This document shows positions 58,501 through 64,000 of a stretch of 64,000 bases of DNA, in pieces. Source of the stretch: Lineus longissimus (taxonomy: Eukaryota; Nemertea; Pilidiophora; Heteronemertea; Lineidae); the NCBI RefSeq assembly GCF_910592395.1, contig NC_088316.1, positions 682,001 to 746,000 on the forward strand, in the 5' to 3' direction. The translations under genes were made by a program, and so were the position numbers. The notes under the pieces are model-generated. The model was not told the DNA's origin. It worked only from the letters and a program-made list of their open reading frames with translations, and searched no databases. The number at the start of each line of letters is the position of its first letter. Position 1 is the first letter of the stretch.

Positions 58501-61500
58501 CCCTGGGTAGGTGAACCATTTATTGAAACGAGCCTATTTGAGGAAGTAGGGGCCCTCCCCAGGAAAGCTACACCCCTCGATAGTATCACTTTGTCTAAGT
58601 GACTTTCGAGGCCCTTAATGTGAATCTATATCTATCTCCTTAAAACTAATGAGCAACGGAAGGGGACATGTATGGAAAATACCGTTTTAAGGAGCAGCGT
58701 TACTTGGCAGTGTAATCGAGTAGTCGATCCGCATACTCGAAAGTCTTCAAGGTTGGAAGAGAGATGGGTCTGCGATGGTTGTATCGCTCAGACTTGCTAT
58801 GTCATAATGTACATTACATATTACGAGCCAATCAAATTCTTGAAGCAAAACGTGTGAAATGAACAACAATTCGGGAACCGATGCGGAAATCGTTCGACAC
58901 GTTTAAGAAATGTAGTCCCGCTTACCAACGTGTTGATCGTGTTGCTTTGTCTGACCACGTCCAGGACGTATTCTAGTCCCTTAATGCCCAGGTTATTCCC
59001 CGAGACATCGAGAAGACGAAGGTTTTCGTACTGGAAGGAATAAATATGTATTCATGATGTTATTTAGTTTATGTTAAGGTTAGTCCAGGTAGGTGAGAGT
59101 CCTTGCTCATCATGGAGCATAGCAACCCGCGGCTAGTTAGTATCTACCCGCCAGGACCCTGCTCTAAACGACTCCGACTTGTAGGCCTACAACGCTGCGG
59201 TCTCCTTTTTAGTTTTCTCAATTTACGTCAAGTTTGAACGCCAGTTACGGCGCAAACATTCGTTAGAGCAACTAGGAGGAACCCAGTAATGGACCCGGAA
59301 TTATCTTCTTGAATCTCGCATCAAAAAGGACCCAAGGATTCATTTCATACCAGTTCAGCTGAGGTGTTTGTCGTCTGAACTTCACGCTAGACGGCTTGTA
59401 TGGTAGATTTGGGATGGTGTCACATTTGACAGCATTTTGTTAAGGAAGTTTATTCCTGTCCTAAATTCTGACCATGACAACTTATGAATGTCTTTATGGT
59501 TCGATTGCGTTCAGACAGGTACTTTGGTTTAAATCATCCTAATTTTGTTCAAATCAGTCTCGGTTGAATGATTAGAACGAGCATGTGACATTCTTATTGA
59601 ATTTTTTAAGTTAACGGTCTATAGTTCCCTTTGCTGGCCAAAGTTAATAGACCAACATAATACTCCCACGTGTTACCTGTTCATAGCAGTCATAATGTCT
59701 GGTTGGAAATTTAGAAATCTATTTTTGGCTTCATTTCATTTCATATTATAATATTGGTAGCCTAAATTTTATTACACGCTATTATGTACCAGCCCAAAAT
59801 AAATCACCTAAAAGTTCATACTATCATTCAATAAGTATTAGTCACACGTTTTCTTTGAGTCAAACCGTGTAACTGTGGGCCAAGAGGCGGGAATGTATTG
59901 TAAAGCATCATAAAGGAATACACATAAATGTCTCACTAAGAATTAGGTAATAAGCGCTCAATTACCTAATGTATATTCCTTTATCAATGTATTTAAGTCA
60001 GAATTGTTCATGCCACTTTCTATAGACTTCAGTATCTGCACTTGCTTATAAGGCCTACTTGTGCCATCAAAAGCACGAGGACATTCTGTTATTATGACTG
60101 AATCTCCTCTAAGTGGACATTTACAGAGTGACCCAGTCACACAAAATGTCCTTTCGCTCTAATACTATAGCGACAAGCATATTATTTCATTCCCTATCGC
60201 ACTTGAGCCGCAAGAAATGATAAGATGATAAGAATCCAATGAAAAGATTGCTTTTAGTGTCATTTGTATATAAAGGTCGAACCTTACTGAATGTATAGCC
60301 TATTTGTTTCAACAATATCAGCAAGACCGTATTGAGACTAGTTCTCAGAACTGTGTATATAATTCCCTTCTGAAGGTACCAGTCACGAAATTCCTTTTGG
60401 TCAATCGAGTGATATTTTGTAAAGGTGGACTCCACGGGGTTTCGTTTTGTGTAGATGTCACGAGTTCGGCGATCGCTTGGAGGAATTGTAAGCTATCTTA
60501 CTTACTTATCGGGTAAGGCGAATTAATAGAATTAACAGTACGAAATATTACGATGATATTATGCCTATAAACGATGTAGTCGCTGATACACGTGGAGAAT
60601 CTCGTAGGAGAAGAAGAGGGAGGAGGCGAAGTAAAAGAAGAAGAAGACTACACTACGAAGAAGGAGAAGAAGAAGAAAATAAACAGCAGAACAATATCAT
60701 TATCACCAACAACAGCGACGACAACAACAAGACGAAGAAGAAGCGGTTTCCTTGACCACAGAAACCGACTCACTCACCATGATAAGAACACAAATGGCCT
60801 TAATGCCCTCTGGCTGCAGGTTACAGCCAGTTAGATGTAAATGCGTGGTGAAGCCCAGCTGCCGCAGGAACTTTAGGTTCGGGGTCAGGTTCATGCGCGT
60901 GCAGAGTCTCTTATACAACTTCCTCTTGTGAAGCACCTCCAAGTCATCTTCGGTAAGTTTAGTGGGTTTCCTGGAGGAGGATGTTATATCTACAGAAAGA
61001 AAGTGAGTGATGGTCTAACTTAGGTTTGACAAAATGGTTTGGGATCGAAATACAATGTGGTTGGAACGCAATGCTGTCGTTTTCTCAGCAGTCGGAATGA
61101 GGACAATTCCGGTGAGTGTGGTTGTGACATTGTCCTTCCAAGAGCATTCCTGACCACAGGATTTTAAATCACCTCACCTAATTCATAGTTGCGCAAGGTG
61201 ATGATGATGATTATTCTCAATGGTCTTGCAACACGGGACCGATTGCGACAGCCCATGTTCTGTACTCAGTACTGTCCACTGCACGAATCCATCAGGCAAG
61301 ATATCTGACAAAATGGTGTCACCCCGCAGGACCAACTTTACGGAGACAAGGTGGAGCCGACGAACAGGATTGACTATGATAAGGAGAGAGCGCAAAGAAG
61401 CGCAAGAGACAAAACCTTACCCAAAACACCCTTGATCCGATCAGAGTAGTCGTCCTCGGATTCCTTCTTGTGGCTGAAGGAGCCAGTCATCCTCCGCACC

Positions 61501-61742
61501 TCGTTTTCAATCATGATATTCTGCTTCTTCTTCTCCAAGGTATTCAACTTGGTCATGTTCAGGCTCCCGTAGCGGATGGACGGCTTCCTCGGCCCCGAGG
61601 ACGGGATGTGTAAATGCGTGTCATCCTTGTGGATGCCGGGGCGGGTGACCGCCCGGGTGCTCTGCCGCCCGCTTGATCGATCTGTCTGGGGTCGGTCAAG
61701 AAAGAAAGGGTCTTCAGACTCCGGCTGTAGAGTCATCGTCAT
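55552..61742 (-). CDS. Leucine-rich repeat and EF-hand protein (LRRC74-like)
   Basis: Nine coding exons on the minus strand: 61742-61421, 60989-60778, 59030-58926, 58399-58256, 58016-57849, 57612-57322, 57098-56817, 56411-56326, 56149-55552. Phases close; 735 residues. Residues 1-107 are polar and disordered. About 150-420 hold ribonuclease-inhibitor-type LRRs ('LHLTGCNLQPEGIKAI', 'LRLLDVSGNNLGIKGLEYV', 'DISNNQIGYGNVKYI', 'LELDLSWNHIRGKGAEEVA', 'LEFLDLSHNRV'). Two canonical EF-hand loops follow, 'DMDGDGMLAKEE' and 'DQDGDGMINMLD', with Asp at positions 1, 3 and 5, so calcium binding is expected. A basic, serine-rich ~200-residue tail ends the protein. The LRR portion resembles LRRC74A/B; attached EF-hands are known in invertebrate relatives. 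Function is unknown. Start: first ATG after a ttttttcag acceptor, so a 5' UTR exon lies upstream. Confidence 0.9.
56651..56785. repeat. 26-bp tandem repeat, about 5 copies
   Basis: The unit 'agccatcaaggacaatgtca' + 'caacct' recurs with GTCACAACC at 56673, 56699, 56725 and 56751, exactly 26 bp apart, plus a degenerate fifth. It is intronic in the LRR/EF-hand gene and a local amplification of the motif dispersed elsewhere in the window. Confidence 0.9.
58487..58498. repeat. Poly-G run
   Basis: About 12 G in an intron of the LRR/EF-hand gene; exact length uncertain. Confidence 0.85.
60600..60745. repeat. GAA-rich purine tract in LRR-gene intron
   Basis: AAG/GAA/GAG-rich run on the plus strand, ending in ACAACA repeats, about 30 bp from the exon-2 donor of the LRR gene. 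It gives spurious Arg/Glu/Lys-rich ORFs. Confidence 0.9.
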
Positions 61743-64000
61743 GATTGCTTCTCGTAAACTGAAAAACACAATTACGATAACCTATGTTTAACGAAAGAAG
61801 GGACACCACCAGTTGGGAAGAGTTTATTCTTGATGGGAAGGCTTTCTACTCTACCATTTTGCCCCTTACCTTGCAGTTAAAAGAATTCAGGCCGAGTAAA
61901 TACATAGGCTGTTGTCTTTAACAAAGCCCGCTCACACCTCGGCCTGAATTCCTGTTGTCCTGTGGCCTTATCGGAGGGTCATCAGCGCAAATCTTGATAA
62001 TCGACCACCACGAAACATCTCTCAATGAGGTCCATAGGCCGAAAACGGGCATAGGAAAATAGACGTAACGACAACACTTTGAACTTGATATTTAATGCAT
62101 CGGAGGGAAAACTACTTTGAACCATGGGTTTGTGAACAAATGGAAGAGAGAAGGGTATCCGAAATGACAGAAATAAATATTTACCAAAACCTATTCCATC
62201 CTTGCTGTCAGCGGTCTCGGGGCTTCACAAATAGCGAGTCGCATCTGAACACATTTCGCAGATCCATAGCATTAGCCGGCATCCAGGAACGAACTGGTGT
62301 TTTTTGTGAACCGGTGAAGAACTGTGCCAACGTTATGTTCGTCTTTATAAAGTAATTGGCGAGTCGCGTTTTGTAAATACGCATTGCTTTTATGCTCTTT
62401 GTGACTGACGTATACTCAAACAAGAAATAAGTCATATATGTATAGAGCATCCAGTGATCTTTCGTAGGAAAATTTATAGCTTGTGTCACTCATCTCTGCT
62501 CGAATGATTTTGTGGTAATTGTGATAGTTTTGAAAGGAAGACAAGTCTTCGGACAGGTTGGTGACTTAGCGCTCGCGATTGGGACTTCACGCATCCTCGG
62601 ACGCTTCCTGGTCGGCGTGATGTTGACGCCTCAGGCAACGAACTTTGAAATGATTTATATGAAAACATTTCATAGTTAATGAAAAATCTCAAATGCAAAT
62701 TGTGTCTTGTTAATGTCTAACTTTGAACAGCTGGGCCTAGTTGTGACATATGCGGAGCCGGTCCCACTTTTTACATTACCTTTAATCCGTTCGTGAGACT
62801 TAACAAATCCGCCATTCTCAGCTTCCATAAACGAAGGATCATCAATGGCAAATTGGCTTCTCTTCAACCCAAGATTCGAGCCGTCGCAAAATCGAGCATG
62901 AAATACGAAATTATTCCAGCTGAATATTGTCCGAAGGAGTTGTCCAAGTTAAGTGCACACCCGAGGCCCTATCAGCGTCCTCAGTTAGTTACACACGCTC
63001 CGCAAGTCAAAATCATGTTCAACTCATGTAGTCAAACAGATGTCCATCCAACTATAAAGTGTCTTCATCCGCCGACATCCAACTGAAGACAGAGCTGACG
63101 AAACGTTGTCTTTTCTAACTGGTTGTGACAGTGTCCCGTCGAAGTCCTTCGTTAAATCAACCAGCCCTTCTGTACTAAAGTCAAGGCAGACCAGTGATGT
63201 GACGGAGGAGGTTGATTACTGAATTCCAAATCAATACATGTGTCCCGGATTTTCCGACTAGTGGATGGTTGTGACCGTAGGCCTACCTCAGAATGTCCCT
63301 GGTCAACGTTAAACCGTCCAGAACGGTAAAAAGTAGGCCCACGCGGCAATAAAAGGAAACCTACAGTTCTTTTACATAGATATTTATTTAGAAAAACAAG
63401 GCAATTGAATTGTTTTATAGATTGTTTTATTCACCTACCGTAGGCCCTTCTTAACAGGCATGGAATAAGATAAGCAGTAAACCAATTAAGCCAAGTAGGA
63501 TTTGTAAAAAAAACGCGACCAAATCTTTTAAGAAGATTAATTTTGCTCGATGAAAAATTAAACATTGACTTTTTGCGATAAATTAACGCTGTGACGTCAC
63601 GCACTTTCGTCTTACTCGTTACACAGTGTACCCTTTAATACGCCTTGTTACATCTTGTTTACTTTTTAAATTATGTTCAGTTTTTATTGTCTTTTTATTG
63701 ATGTGAAAGATTTCGATGACGTGGGTCTGAGGTCGGAACTACAAGGCTTCCTTAATATTTGTCGGCTGTCTACTGACAGTAGTGTGAACAAGGCGTGTTG
63801 TTGCCTTAAACTAGAAATGGGCAGGTCCTCCAGGATAGAGAGGTTTATTTCTTACATTAAAACACGTTTTCATACTATATTGTGTTGATTTGAAAGATAA
63901 AATAGTCGAATTTCGTTCATAAGACTTCGAGTTGAAAGGTTTTTGTCAATAAGGTCTGCATATCAAAAGGCGAGGGAGGGGAGTTGTCTTTATAAAGGAC
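61743..64000. other. Upstream of the LRR gene, no further gene supported
   Basis: A possible non-coding first exon of the LRR gene ends with donor AAAG|GTAATG at 62780/62779. Otherwise I see only small ORFs (62095-62355, 62793-63086 and 63673-63888 on plus; 62208-62489 on minus) without recognisable motifs, and GGTTGTGAC motif copies at 63121 and 63267. Confidence 0.45.

Noticed and set aside
1-64000. CRISPR arrays, operons, phage or plasmid features
   Set aside because: Tandem repeats here lack unique spacers, and all confident genes are spliced animal genes.

Overview
This is eukaryotic, animal nuclear DNA. Genes are split by short introns with GT-AG borders, the intergenic DNA is AT-leaning and full of short repeats, and the recognisable proteins are metazoan orthologues (ZNRD2, POLR1D, MMAA, ADCK2, RAB9, MCTS1, an SLC47/MATE transporter). 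An animal potato-inhibitor-I (eglin-type) gene, a LRR plus EF-hand protein and abundant small foldback elements point to a marine invertebrate (lophotrochozoan or invertebrate deuterostome). I cannot fix the phylum from the sequence alone. There is no operon, CRISPR array or prokaryotic feature.

Layout. 1-1.9 kb: repeats. 1.9-4.0 kb (-): class II aldolase/adducin-domain protein, 5 exons. 5.7-6.4 kb (-): ZNRD2, intronless. 6.6-7.6 kb (-): eglin-type protease inhibitor, 3 tiny exons. 8.6-11.0 kb (-): secreted or membrane CUB-domain protein, 5 exons. 12.9-13.3 kb: minisatellite. 14.2-22.7 kb (-): MATE transporter, 17-18 exons. 25.8-27.2 kb (+): unrecognised small membrane protein. 29.1-29.8 kb (+): unrecognised secreted eight-cysteine peptide. 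31.1-32.6 kb (+): POLR1D. 34.3-37.1 kb (-): MMAA. 38.4-43.3 kb (+): ADCK2. 46.1-46.7 kb (+): RAB9. 51.6-53.9 kb (+): MCTS1. 55.6-61.7 kb (-): LRR/EF-hand protein. 61.8-64 kb: no convincing gene.

Exons were assigned by translating both strands, matching family conservation, and requiring that donor, acceptor and reading-frame phase agree at every join. For nearly all genes the phases close exactly and lengths match the family. The one weak join is the last intron of the MATE gene. Several exons are too small or too deep inside other reading frames to appear as ORFs: the 13-codon first exon of the inhibitor, the 12-nt first exon of the cysteine-rich peptide and the 11-nt first exon of MCTS1.

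The genes are mostly unrelated housekeeping loci, not one pathway. Two arrangements stand out. MMAA and ADCK2, both mitochondrial, lie head-to-head about 1.25 kb apart. POLR1D and MMAA converge on a pair of opposed polyadenylation hexamers 15 bp apart. The least described content is the cluster of small secreted or membrane products: the inhibitor with an enlarged reactive loop, the CUB membrane protein with a decayed duplicate of its last exon, the dileucine-motif membrane protein and the eight-cysteine peptide. No coordinated new system can be demonstrated. The eight-cysteine peptide is the best candidate for something undescribed.
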